41,929 nt of DNA from Alphaproteobacteria bacterium (lineage in GTDB: Bacteria; Pseudomonadota; Alphaproteobacteria; UBA7985; JAUIBT01), in the NCBI GenBank assembly GCA_030428565.1, contig JAUIDR010000027.1, forward strand, positions 1 through 41,929. Reading direction: 5' to 3'. Shown one piece after another: positions 17,768 to 25,820 of the stretch. The translations under genes and the position numbers were made by a program. The notes beneath the pieces are model-generated. The model saw only the letters and a program-made list of their open reading frames with translations. It was not told the DNA's origin and did no database searches. Each line of letters starts with the position of its first letter. Positions within the stretch are counted from its first letter, which is position 1.

Positions 17768-20700
17768 CTAGGCGACCAGGCGTTCGGCCTCGTTCAGATC
17801 CAGGCTGACCAGTGTAGAAACGCCGCGCTCTTGCATGGTGACACCGAACAAACGGTCCATGCGCGCCATGGATACCGGGTGGTGCGTGACCACCAAAAAG
17901 CGCGTGCCAGTCGTCGCGGCCAAACGGCGCACGATTTTACAAAAGCGTTCGACGTTGGCTTCATCCAAGGGTGCGTCGACCTCGTCCAGCACACAGATGG
18001 GCGCTGGGTTGACCAAGAAGACCGCAAACAACAGTGAGATTGCGCTCATGGTCTGTTCGCCGCCCGACAGCAGCGACATGGATTGCAGCTTTTTACCGGG
18101 TGGCTGGGCGAAGACTTCAAGCCCGGCTTCTAAGGGATCGTCGCTCTCGATCAGTTCCAGGCTGGCGCGCCCGCCGCCAAACAGCTCGGTAAACAAGTCC
18201 TTAAAGCGGCTATTGATGGCCTCGTAGGCTTCCAATACGCGCTGACGGGCTTCCTTGTTCAGGGTGGCAATGGTGCGGCGCAGCTTGGCGATCGCCTCTT
18301 CCAGCTCGGCCTTTTCCTGCTCATAGTCCTGAGCGTTGGTCTGCAATTCCTCGGCTTCTTGCGCCGCGCGTAGGTTGACCGCGCCCAGGGCTGCGCGCTG
18401 GCCTTTGGCCGTATCCAATCGCTGCGCCAGGCCATCGCGCTGGGGCAAATGCTCAGCATCGTTGAGATCCAGCTCACACTTGGCCATGATGCCATCGGGC
18501 GTCATGCCGTGGGCCTCCGCCAGGCGGGCCTTGAGCGCCTCACGCTGCTCGCGAGCGCCTTCAGCAAGCGTCTCGGCGCGAATAAGATCGCCCTGAGCCG
18601 CCTGGCCTGCCTGCTCTGCGGCCTTCAACGCCCTTTTGAGCGTGTCCAATTCTGCATCGACATCGCGCAGGGTCTGGGCGGCAAGCTGGTGTTGGGCAGA
18701 TAGGGTCTGCTCCTGGCCGTTCTGGTCACTCAAAGCAGCGCTTAATTCAGCTTGGCTGGTCTCCAAGCGCGCGATTTCATCGTTAAGCGCCTGGCAGCGC
18801 TGGTCAAAACTGCTCTGTTGTTCGTCGGCCGCCTTGGCTCTATCGCGCCAGATTTGACGCTCTCGCGCGATGGACGACAGCCGCTCTTGATTGCGCAGCT
18901 GGCGTTGCTTGCAGACCTCAAGCGCGCCGCGCTCTTGGCCCATGCGACGGCGTTGGTCTTGTAAGGCTGCGGACGCGGCGCTTATTTCTTGCGCCAGAGC
19001 GCTGGTATCGGGCAGGGCTTGGCGCTTAGCGTCCAACTCTTGCACCAGCGCTTGCACGCGCTCGATTTCTTCGCCAGCCTGTTCGCCCTGGGCTTCCAAG
19101 CTGGTGAGCTGGCGTTGCTGGCCGTCCAACGCTTGTTGCTGGAGGCTGAGGGCCTGTTCGGCCTGGCTCAAGGCGGTCTGCAGCGCTTGGCGCTGGCTAC
19201 GCGCATCGCGGAGCTGTTGCGTGCTTGCTTGGCGTATCTCCTGCGCCGAACTGGCGGCCTGCTGCCTGCTTTGAGCCGCCGCGCTCAAGCTTGCCAATTG
19301 CGGGGCCAATTCATCCAGTCGTTCTTGCTGGCGCAAGCGTTCGGCAAGGCCCGTGTCAGCCGCATTGGGATCGGCGATCAGGCCGTCCCACGTCAACAGC
19401 CAGCCTTCGCGCGTGACCAGCATCTGGCCCGCGCTCAGCTCGGCTTGCTGTGCGTGCGCCTCTAACAGACTGTCCACCAAGCCGACACCCTGGAAGCGGC
19501 GGGCCAATTCGGCGGGCACCTTGATCAACTCGAGCAAGGCCTGACTGCCAGAAGGGGCCGCCAGGTCATCCAAGCGCTTCAGACTGCGCCATCCGCCCGC
19601 ATCAGCGCCGGGGCTTGCCGCCAGGCTCGCATCGGCGCCCAACACGGCGGCCACGGCGGCGGCCAAATCTGCGGGCGCGCGCAGGCCTTGGCTCACTGCC
19701 TGTTGGACAGACTGTTGGCTGTTAGCCGCCAGAGGGCGTCCCTGGCTATCCAGACCCAAGGCGCGCTGCACGCTGGCGATTTCGGCCTCCAGGCTGGCCA
19801 GAGCTTGCTTTGCTTCGCTCGCGGCCTCGCGGGCGCTCTGCTCGACGCTTTGCTCTTGCTCCAACCGCTCTTCCAGCTCAGCCAGCGCCTGGGTCACATC
19901 TGCCAGCGCGGCGCGGCGTTCCTCACATTGGGTTTGCGCCGCGCTCAGACCTTGGTCGTTGGCCAAAGCCTGCTCCAGGGCCTGGCGCTTGTCCGCCAAC
20001 TGGCGCGCTTGGTTCTGGCGCGCCTCCAAATCGCGGCGCGCGCGGGAAAACTGAGAGTCCAGCGCCGCGGCTTCACTGGTCAGCGCGGCTTGATTTTGCC
20101 GTTGCGCCTGCAGGGCTTCATCGGCCTGTCGCAGCGCTTCGGACAGGGCCTTGACCTCGCCCTCATGACGCGCGAGCTCTTGGCTGGCCTCGGCTTGGTT
20201 TTGGCTCAGCGCCTGTTCTTCGTCATCCAAGGCGGTGCTGGTCTGGCTGGCTTGCTCCAAAATCGCGGTCTCGCGCGCCAGATCATCGCGCAACTGCTTT
20301 AGGTTGGCGCGCGCGCTCTCGCCTTGGGCTTGGGCGCGGGCCAGGTCCGCGCGGGTCTGGTCGCGCTTGATGCGTAGGTGCTGCAGCGCCGCAGCGGCGG
20401 CTTGCTCTTGTTCGCGGCGCGGCGCCACCAGCGCCTCAAGCTCTTCAAAGGCCGCTGTTTGGCGGGCCAAATTGGCTTGGTTTTCGGCGGCCGTCGCTTG
20501 CGCCTGGGTCAGTGCTGAAGCTGTCTCTTGCACGGCCTGCTGCTGGCCAAGCCAATCCAGCGCCGCGATTTGCAGATCTAAGCGACGGATTTCTTCCGAT
20601 AAATTGCGGTACTTTTCGGCCTGACGCGACTGGCGCATCAGCTCACGACGGCGCGCGCCCAGATCGGACAGCACTTCGTCCAAACGACCCAAATTGGTCT

Positions 20701-21265
20701 CAGCATTCTTCAAGCGCAAGTTGGCTTCGTGGCGCCGCGTGCGCAGGCCGCCGATGCCGGCGGCTTCTTCCAACAGCATGCGGCGCTCGGCGGGCTTGGC
20801 CGTGATGATGGCGTTGATTTTGCCCTGCCCCACGAGCGAGGTCGAGCTTGCCCCCGACGCGCTGTCGGTAAACAACAGCTGGACATCGCGCGCGCGTACT
20901 TCTTGGCCATTGACCCGATAGGTCGAGCCGCGATCGCGGTCGATTTTGCGGCTCACCACCAAATCATCGTAGTGATTGAAGGCCGAGGTCACGCTGCGCT
21001 GTTTATTGTCGAGCGAGATCACGACTTCGGCCAGGTTGCGCGCCGGGCGCTTTTCAGTGCCCGCAAAGATGACATCCGCCATCTCGCCCCCGCGCAGGCG
21101 CTTGGCCGAGGTCTCGCCCATGGCCCAGCGCAAGGCTTCGACCAAATTGGACTTACCACAGCCATTGGGCCCGACGATGCCGGTCAGACCCGCCTCAATC
21201 GGCAGGTCCGTGGCCTCGACGAAGGACTTAAAGCCCTGAATGCGCAGTTTGGTGAAGTTGATCAA
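17768..21265 (-). CDS. smc: Chromosome segregation ATPase SMC
   Basis: 1165 residues, full family length. Walker A GPNGCGKSN is near 33-41. A long Gln/Ala/Glu-rich coiled coil follows, then a hinge at about 480-660, a second coiled coil, signature LSGGEQTM and Walker B CVLDEVDAPLD near the C-terminus. SMC dimers with ScpAB organise and help separate the chromosome. The frame begins at TTG 21265 (MINFTKLRIQGFKSF, the standard SMC N-terminus), so an unusual TTG start is chosen; the ribosome-binding site is poor. It lies 45 bases after the DsbA-like gene in the same direction. Confidence 0.97.
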   Translation of the reverse strand: MINFTKLRIQGFKSFVEATDLPIEAGLTGIVGPNGCGKSNLVEALRWAMGETSAKRLRGGEMADVIFAGTEKRPARNLAEVVISLDNKQRSVTSAFNHYDDLVVSRKIDRDRGSTYRVNGQEVRARDVQLLFTDSASGASSTSLVGQGKINAIITAKPAERRMLLEEAAGIGGLRTRRHEANLRLKNAETNLGRLDEVLSDLGARRRELMRQSRQAEKYRNLSEEIRRLDLQIAALDWLGQQQAVQETASALTQAQATAAENQANLARQTAAFEELEALVAPRREQEQAAAAALQHLRIKRDQTRADLARAQAQGESARANLKQLRDDLARETAILEQASQTSTALDDEEQALSQNQAEASQELARHEGEVKALSEALRQADEALQAQRQNQAALTSEAAALDSQFSRARRDLEARQNQARQLADKRQALEQALANDQGLSAAQTQCEERRAALADVTQALAELEERLEQEQSVEQSAREAASEAKQALASLEAEIASVQRALGLDSQGRPLAANSQQSVQQAVSQGLRAPADLAAAVAAVLGADASLAASPGADAGGWRSLKRLDDLAAPSGSQALLELIKVPAELARRFQGVGLVDSLLEAHAQQAELSAGQMLVTREGWLLTWDGLIADPNAADTGLAERLRQQERLDELAPQLASLSAAAQSRQQAASSAQEIRQASTQQLRDARSQRQALQTALSQAEQALSLQQQALDGQQRQLTSLEAQGEQAGEEIERVQALVQELDAKRQALPDTSALAQEISAASAALQDQRRRMGQERGALEVCKQRQLRNQERLSSIARERQIWRDRAKAADEQQSSFDQRCQALNDEIARLETSQAELSAALSDQNGQEQTLSAQHQLAAQTLRDVDAELDTLKRALKAAEQAGQAAQGDLIRAETLAEGAREQREALKARLAEAHGMTPDGIMAKCELDLNDAEHLPQRDGLAQRLDTAKGQRAALGAVNLRAAQEAEELQTNAQDYEQEKAELEEAIAKLRRTIATLNKEARQRVLEAYEAINSRFKDLFTELFGGGRASLELIESDDPLEAGLEVFAQPPGKKLQSMSLLSGGEQTMSAISLLFAVFLVNPAPICVLDEVDAPLDEANVERFCKIVRRLAATTGTRFLVVTHHPVSMARMDRLFGVTMQERGVSTLVSLDLNEAERLVA

Positions 21266-21310
21266 AGCAAGCGCTCGTTCTGCTCTTGATGGCGGATTGT
21301 TGGAATTGGG

Positions 21311-22045
21311 CTAGAGCTGGTTGATAAAGCGCGTGATATCGCCAATCGTCCGGTCGCCCCGATACTGACGATTGTTGATGAAGATGGTCGGTGTCGAGTT
21401 GACCCCCAGGCCCTCGGCTTCTTTGCGCGCGCGCAACAGCTTGTTCTGTAATTCTTCGTTCGCGACACAGGCATCTAACTCGGCCTGGCCCACGCCCAAA
21501 TCCAAGGCGATTTGGGTCGGAATCTTGAAGTAGTCATTGTTGGGATCGCTGATCCAGGTCGGCTGCTGGGCATAGATTTGTTTGGTGTAGAGCGGCTGTT
21601 TGTCGGCGGGCAGGCAGCGGCCCATGACAGCCAAGCGGAAGGCGACGTTATCCAAAGGGTAGTCGCGGTAGATGAACTTGACTTTGCCGGTGGCGATCAG
21701 GTTATCGACGATGGGCTGAAAATCGTTGGCGTGAAAAGCTTGGCAGTGGCCACACGTCATCGATGCGTACTCGGTGATGGTCACCGGCGCGTCCATATCC
21801 CCAAGGATAACATCAAAATCGTACAGCCCAGTGCCAAGGCCGCCGTCATTGCCAGGGCCAACCAGGCCCGCTGCGGCCGCCGATGTTACGGTCAGCGCGC
21901 TGATCTCGGTCATGGATGCATTGCTGTCCACGCTGGCTTCATCCGAGCCACCGAACAGGCTCTTGTGGAAGAAAGCTGAGGCCGCGCCAACACCAGTAAC
22001 AGATAGGAGCACGCCAGCTAGCAGCGTCACCATCATCTTTTTCAT
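21311..22045 (-). CDS. Periplasmic DsbA-family thiol:disulfide oxidoreductase with a CGHC active site
   Basis: 244 residues from ATG 22045 with AAGGAA nine bases upstream. The N-terminus is a Sec signal (MKKMMVTLLAGVLLS to ASA), so it should be periplasmic. The thioredoxin-fold active site CGHC is at about 98-101 in ASMTCGHCQAFH, with cis-Pro in NSTPTIF. Relatives at this locus usually have CPHC; CGHC is the dipeptide of protein disulfide isomerase and may shift the redox potential. About 50 extra residues sit between signal and fold. It lies between DUF721 and smc, a frequent alphaproteobacterial arrangement. Confidence 0.9.
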   Translation of the reverse strand: MKKMMVTLLAGVLLSVTGVGAASAFFHKSLFGGSDEASVDSNASMTEISALTVTSAAAAGLVGPGNDGGLGTGLYDFDVILGDMDAPVTITEYASMTCGHCQAFHANDFQPIVDNLIATGKVKFIYRDYPLDNVAFRLAVMGRCLPADKQPLYTKQIYAQQPTWISDPNNDYFKIPTQIALDLGVGQAELDACVANEELQNKLLRARKEAEGLGVNSTPTIFINNRQYRGDRTIGDITRFINQL

Positions 22046-22179
22046 CGTCAAATATTCCTTCGTTTGTCATGAGCGATGCAAAGACCAGGCCAAGCCGAAC
22101 GCCATTTTGCCGTTCTGCACCGGACCTGGTTGCAGTCTTAAGGGCCCCAAACAGCGATGCCAAGCCGCGAAATTGCCTA

Positions 22180-22713
22180 TCAACGACCTGTTGATTTCTG
22201 CTTGATAATCGCCTGCAGGCGTGCCAGCCGCGCTGCCAGTTCGGGGTCTTGGATTTTGTTAGGCGGCAAAGAAGACAAATCAGCGGCAGCGCCATGCAAG
22301 TCGAAGTCACGTTTGTGTGCGCGTGACCCGATTTTGACCCGTTCAGGAAAGGGCGTCGCGGTCTGCTTGATTCTGAGGCTGGCGACAAGATCGAAGCCAA
22401 AATAGCGATTGACGGCTTGGAGTATTTGCGGACTAGTTTGCTGAATTTCCAGCACAAAAGCTCGTTGAACCGAAAGCTCCAGCACGGCGCCCTGGCGGTT
22501 GGCTCCGCTGCCAGCGCCGCTTGCAGTCCCGCCGGATTTCGGTGCGACCAAACGGGCTGGCCGGGCCCAACGGTCCAGCTCCTCGCCCACCAAGCTCGAC
22601 CAATCGCGCCGCAGCGCCAGCTCATAGCTAGAGCGCCCCCACATAGCCCGCTGGGTCAGTTTCGGCACGACTTTAGCGACCGGTTTCACCGCAAGTTTTC
22701 CCCAGGTTATCAT
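22180..22713 (-). CDS. DUF721 (DciA-like) protein
   Basis: 177 residues from ATG 22713; the frame opens further upstream (to 22845), but those residues do not resemble the family. The DUF721 region runs from KPVAKVVPKLTQRAMWGRSS to about RIKQ, including the WSSLVGEEL turn and ELSVQRAFVLEIQQTSPQI. DciA members with this domain act in loading the replicative helicase; many alphaproteobacterial members sit beside mutY, as here. The C-terminal 50 residues are charged and variable. It is followed by the DsbA-like gene 134 bases on and probably shares its transcript. Confidence 0.82.
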   Translation of the reverse strand: MITWGKLAVKPVAKVVPKLTQRAMWGRSSYELALRRDWSSLVGEELDRWARPARLVAPKSGGTASGAGSGANRQGAVLELSVQRAFVLEIQQTSPQILQAVNRYFGFDLVASLRIKQTATPFPERVKIGSRAHKRDFDLHGAAADLSSLPPNKIQDPELAARLARLQAIIKQKSTGR

Positions 22714-23067
22714 CCACAAGTTGCAGACCGGCGACGGTTCTCGCGCCAGCATCAGCCGCGCAGTTTGCAGCTCGCTCTCAAACTGCAACGGCCCGTCGGA
22801 GGCCGCCAGCATTGAATGCACAAGCCCACTCACAAAATGCAACACAATTGGTTGAATTTCGTGAGAAAGCGGGTTTTGGCCCTAGACTTGCCTTGAACCC
22901 GCCCAGATTGGCGGCCAACCCAAATGACGGTTTTGAGCGCCTCACTAGGTGTTCGAGCCGCCAACAAGTTGGATCGAAAAACCAAAGGTTAGATCGAAAA
23001 CCAACGTCAACAAGAAATGCGGAAAAGTGGCATCAGCGCCGCCCCGACCACCTTCGAGGATCAAACC
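22714..23067. other. Divergent region between DUF721 and the Nudix-like gene
   Basis: 354 bases carrying two divergent starts and no convincing gene. It includes the imperfect direct repeat listed at 22968-23004. Confidence 0.5.
22968..23004. repeat. Imperfect direct repeat, 20-bp period, upstream of the Nudix-like gene
   Basis: GTTGGATCGAAAAACCAA (22968-22985) and GTTAGATCGAAAACCAA (22988-23004) are spaced about two helical turns apart, 64 bases before ATG 23068. They could be a tandem binding site for a regulator or a small duplication. Confidence 0.5.
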
Positions 23068-23661
23068 ATGATCACTTTGAATTTAGAGCCAACCCAAGAG
23101 CGCAGCACCGCCGTAGGCGCGCTGATTTATCGTCCTGGCCTGGGTCTCTACATTCAAAAGCAAGCGCAGGACCGCGGTCATTTCCAAGATAGCTGGGACA
23201 TGCCCAAAGTGACGATGGCCAAGCACGAGAGCGTCAGTGACGCCCTGGCCCGCCAGGTCACCGGCGAGACCGGCTGGACCCTGAAAGAAGTCAAGGCGTT
23301 GCTGGGCCATCGGGTCTGGAAAGATCACGAACTCGATCCGGCGACCTGGACGCAAGGCTGGGTCGATGAGTACGATTTTTTGGTAACGGTCGAAGAAGAC
23401 GCTATCGCGCCCTGCCGCCAAAATCCCGGACAACAGAATCCCGGACAACAGAATCCCGGACAACAGAATCCTGGCACCGCCAACTTGCACGGCCAAAGTT
23501 CATATCGCCAGGCTTCAAACGGCCACCGCTCAAACAGCAATGTCCCGGAAATCAAAGGCTGGCAGTGGCTGACCCGCGAGAGCCTGAATGAATTGGCACG
23601 TTCCGAAAAGCGCCACGTCCACGATATGGTCAAAAACGCCATGGACTACCTAGGCCTCTAG
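23068..23661 (+). CDS. Nudix-fold protein with a degenerate Nudix box and a repeat insertion
   Basis: 197 residues from ATG 23068; GAGGA lies seven bases upstream. The N-terminal ALIYRPGLGLYIQKQ, SWDMPKV and GETGW segments give a Nudix fold. The box G-x5-E-x7-R-E-U-x-E-E-x-G-U reads V48-x5-E54-x7-R62-Q63-V64-x-G66-E67-x-G69-W70. The leading Gly and two of the metal-binding Glu positions are therefore lost, and hydrolase activity is doubtful. Residues 118-160 are a low-complexity insertion built on QNPGQ repeats, after which the fold resumes at EIKGWQWLTRESL. It lies 125 bases before mutY in the same direction. Confidence 0.8.
   Translation: MITLNLEPTQERSTAVGALIYRPGLGLYIQKQAQDRGHFQDSWDMPKVTMAKHESVSDALARQVTGETGWTLKEVKALLGHRVWKDHELDPATWTQGWVDEYDFLVTVEEDAIAPCRQNPGQQNPGQQNPGQQNPGTANLHGQSSYRQASNGHRSNSNVPEIKGWQWLTRESLNELARSEKRHVHDMVKNAMDYLGL
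23422..23474. repeat. 15-bp tandem repeat inside the Nudix-like gene
   Basis: Three exact units AATCCCGGACAACAG (23422-23436, 23437-23451, 23452-23466) and a partial fourth, in frame as QNPGQ. Rotated to CAGAATC, it shares seven leading bases with the 7279 repeat. Confidence 0.96.
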
Positions 23662-23786
23662 CCGTCGCCGTCTACCCTTTTGGCCCCGCCAATCGGCTTT
23701 ACTTGCGGTTTGGTTAAGCTACATTTTAGTGCCCCAACTGACACCCGCTCGCGCGATCCAGCGCGCGCTGCTAACGATCGATCCGC

Positions 23787-24866
23787 GTGCCCGCCGTAAG
23801 CCAACACCAATCCGCCCTTCTTGACTGGTACGACCAGCATGCGCGCCAACTGCCGTGGCGCTATGCGCCGGGCCACCCTGCCGATGCCTACCGCGTCTGG
23901 CTGTCCGAGATCATGCTCCAGCAGACGACGGTGGCCAGCGTCATCCCCTATTTCTTGGCTTTCACCCAGCGTTGGCCCCGCGTCGAAGCGCTGGCCGAGA
24001 CGCCGATTGAGACCGTGTTGGAAGCCTGGGCTGGGCTGGGCTACTACGCGCGTGCGCGCAACCTGCATGCTTGTGCCCGCGCGGTCAGCCTGGATCACGG
24101 CGGACAATTTCCCAGCGATTTCGATGCTTTAAGGGCCCTGCCCGGTATCGGCGACTACACCGCTGCCGCCATACGAGCCATCGCCTTTGGCCAGCCAGCA
24201 GTGGTGGTGGACGGTAACATCGAGCGCATAATGAGCCGCTTGGCGCGCATCGAAGCAGCGCTGCCCAAGGCCAAAGCCGCCATCCGCGCCGAAGCCGCCC
24301 GCAGAGCGCCCGACCAACGTTGCGGGGATTACGCCCAAGCCCTGATGGACTTGGGCGCGGGCATTTGCCTGCCCAAAGCCCCGCGCTGCGCCGCCTGTCC
24401 GCTGGCGTTCGAGTGCCAGGCCTTGCGCGACGGCGGCCCCGAACTGGCCTCTCAATACCCCCGGCGCCAGCCCAAAAAGGCCAAGCCAACCCGGTACGGC
24501 GCGGCGCTGTGGCTGAGTGATCCGCAAGGACGCATCTTTGTGCGCCGCCGCCCGGAAAGGGGCCTGCTGGCTTCTATGCTGGAAATCCCAAGCACCGATT
24601 GGCACGAAGACCCAGCAATGATCACCGACCCCGATTGGCTCGGGCTGGAGTGGCAGCGCCAAGATGGCGAGATCAAGCATACCTTTACCCACTTTCACCT
24701 GCGCCTTGAGCTCTGGCAGGCGCGCCTTCCACAAAACGCCTCATCCGTTTTTTTGGATCAGCTCCACGCGGACCGTGATGCCCGTTGGGTCGCCCCCGCC
24801 GCCTTGGCAGACCTGGGCCTGCCGACCTTGATGCAAAAGGTTGCCGCAGTGGCCCTGCACGCTTAG
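23787..24866 (+). CDS. mutY: A/G-specific adenine glycosylase MutY
   Basis: Removes adenine mispaired with 8-oxoguanine or guanine. 359 residues from GTG 23787. Catalytic Glu41 is in SEIMLQQT. The helix-hairpin-helix ALPGIGDYTAAAI is followed by catalytic Asp142 in VVVDGN. The 4Fe-4S ligands are Cys194, 201, 204 and 210 (C-x6-C-x2-C-x5-C). The C-terminal third is the Nudix-like 8-oxoG-recognition domain (RIFVRRRPERGLLASMLEIP, then HTFTHFHL). It stands near DUF721 and smc as in many relatives, but with the Nudix-like gene between. Confidence 0.96.
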   Translation: MPAVSQHQSALLDWYDQHARQLPWRYAPGHPADAYRVWLSEIMLQQTTVASVIPYFLAFTQRWPRVEALAETPIETVLEAWAGLGYYARARNLHACARAVSLDHGGQFPSDFDALRALPGIGDYTAAAIRAIAFGQPAVVVDGNIERIMSRLARIEAALPKAKAAIRAEAARRAPDQRCGDYAQALMDLGAGICLPKAPRCAACPLAFECQALRDGGPELASQYPRRQPKKAKPTRYGAALWLSDPQGRIFVRRRPERGLLASMLEIPSTDWHEDPAMITDPDWLGLEWQRQDGEIKHTFTHFHLRLELWQARLPQNASSVFLDQLHADRDARWVAPAALADLGLPTLMQKVAAVALHA

Positions 24867-24965
24867 CCGGTCCACAACTTGACCTAGATCGACGAATTTG
24901 TGGCCCAAGGCTCCGTTGACGGCCCTTGCTGACATCCCAAACCAGAGCCATGCAGCGCTGATCCG

Positions 24966-25133
24966 TCAGTCTGATTTGTTCTTCTTTATACGATCAAAAA
25001 AGACCTGCACTACCATGGTAATTGGCGGGAGAATTAAGAAATAATGCCAATTGGCTAACTCCTGGAAACGGGAAAAAGTGGCCAAGGCAGCTAATGCCAG
25101 TATCATGGTTGTGGCCATTTGTAAGAAGAACAT
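24966..25133 (-). CDS. Small two-helix membrane protein (55 aa), unknown
   Basis: A short frame beginning MFFLQMATTMILALAALATF and ending DRIKKNKSD. Two hydrophobic stretches (about 2-20 and 31-47) are separated by a short polar turn and followed by a positively charged tail, as in small inner-membrane proteins. ATG 25133 has a GAGAG ribosome-binding site six bases upstream, and an in-frame TGA lies seven codons before it, fixing the start. It overlaps the 3' part of the 152-codon frame (24994-25452) in another frame on the same strand. Either the two overlap or that larger frame is misread at its end. An immunity or division-inhibitor protein is possible given the SOS box upstream, but this is inference. 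Confidence 0.55.
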   Translation of the reverse strand: MFFLQMATTMILALAALATFSRFQELANWHYFLILPPITMVVQVFFDRIKKNKSD

Positions 25134-25452
25134 ATCGGTCTCTCGATTTGGTCATATGGTTGTGCGGAAGGGCAGCTGCTCTTCCGCTTCGGATTCTAAC
25201 TAAAGATTGGGGGCTTATTGTATTTCCCATGTGATCGACCCGAGGGGACTTATTGGGCAGGCCAGGCTCGATATACGGGACCATAAGTTTGCCTGCTGAA
25301 TCACAACCCCAAATACCAAGGGCGGTTCCGAGTGTGCCTCCGACCACGCCACCAAACCCACCATATCGAGAACCTTGCCAGGCCACTAGTCTACCTGCTG
25401 TGGCTACGCATAATGCGCGCGCATTCATTCCGCCTTGGGTTTTGGCGCCCAT
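24994..25452 (-). CDS. Hypothetical protein with a glycine-zipper-like stretch (152 aa)
   Basis: No family recognised. ATG 25452 shares a TAATG overlap with the stop of the upstream 103-residue ORF, suggesting coupled translation. Residues 31-49 read GGFGGVVGGTLGTALGIWG, a Gly-xxx-Gly hydrophobic segment that could insert in or cross a membrane. Cys at 16 and 50 flank it. Codon use (AGA, CTA, TTA, GTA, ATA) is unlike the GC-rich neighbours, which points to acquired DNA. The last 50 residues look less protein-like and overlap the 55-residue membrane ORF, so the true end may differ. A bacteriocin-like toxin is one guess. Confidence 0.45.
   Translation of the reverse strand: MGAKTQGGMNARALCVATAGRLVAWQGSRYGGFGGVVGGTLGTALGIWGCDSAGKLMVPYIEPGLPNKSPRVDHMGNTISPQSLVRIRSGRAAALPHNHMTKSRDRYVLLTNGHNHDTGISCLGHFFPFPGVSQLALFLNSPANYHGSAGLF
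25164..25187. repeat. 24-bp near-perfect palindrome in the small-gene cassette
   Basis: GCGGAAG, one unpaired base, the self-complementary GCAGCTGC, one unpaired base, then CTTCCGC. It lies within the 152-codon frame about 30 bases before the 55-residue ORF. As RNA it would form a stable hairpin just ahead of that ORF; as DNA it could bind a dimer. Confidence 0.7.
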
Positions 25453-25763
25453 TAATGGCCTAAATTTCCGATAGCACGACTGGTTTTTTGCCAAGCTTTA
25501 TCCGGGTCCACTGACGAAATAGTTCCGGGCGTAACGGTCCCAGGTGTGTGGGCAGGTGCAGCATCAGCGAGCTGCTGCTCAAAGGCAGGCGCGCGCCAGG
25601 AGTGAGGCTTTAGTGTCGACTCCGGTTTGCCAAAAATGAATCGTTTGACCGCTTCACTTCTGGGACCAGGTCGCGCGAAAGATCTCGTCTGGTTATAGGC
25701 TCCGCCAGCCAGAGGCTCAGTGTTGGCTGAAGTGCGCGGCCTTAAGGGATACTTCATCGTCAT
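25452..25763 (-). CDS. Hypothetical protein (103 aa), first gene of the SOS-box cassette
   Basis: No family recognised. ATG 25763 follows AAGGGG by seven bases. The product is Pro/Ala/Arg-rich and soluble-looking, with no signal peptide or membrane segment (starts MTMKYPLRPRTSANTEPLAG and ends DKAWQKTSRAIGNLGH). Its TAA overlaps the next ATG as TAATG. The LexA box and a possible promoter lie 43-82 bases upstream of the start. An alternative ATG at 25799 would nearly abut the predicted transcription start. Confidence 0.5.
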   Translation of the reverse strand: MTMKYPLRPRTSANTEPLAGGAYNQTRSFARPGPRSEAVKRFIFGKPESTLKPHSWRAPAFEQQLADAAPAHTPGTVTPGTISSVDPDKAWQKTSRAIGNLGH

Positions 25764-25805
25764 GGACAGACCCCTTAGTTGATGTTGGGTTAGGGTCATA
25801 GGTAT

Positions 25806-25820
25806 GTTCTATATATGTTC
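25806..25820 (-). promoter_or_regulatory. LexA (SOS) box GTTC-N7-GTTC
   Basis: GTTC at 25806-25809 and 25817-25820 with seven bases between (minus strand GAAC-ATATATA-GAAC), an exact match to the alphaproteobacterial LexA operator. The two halves lie in a longer 11-bp-period repeat of TATGTTCTAT. It overlaps the predicted -10 of the minus-strand promoter, 43-57 bases before ATG 25763. No second such site was noticed elsewhere in the window. Confidence 0.75.

Noticed and set aside
19688-20302. Long plus-strand frame opposite smc
   Set aside because: It is the antisense shadow of a Gln/Ala/Leu-rich coiled coil; the SMC motifs on the other strand are decisive.
22709-22720. TCATCCACA, one base from a DnaA box, at the start of the DUF721 gene
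   Set aside because: A single near-match in coding sequence, with no cluster of boxes and no AT-rich unwinding region; not evidence of an origin.
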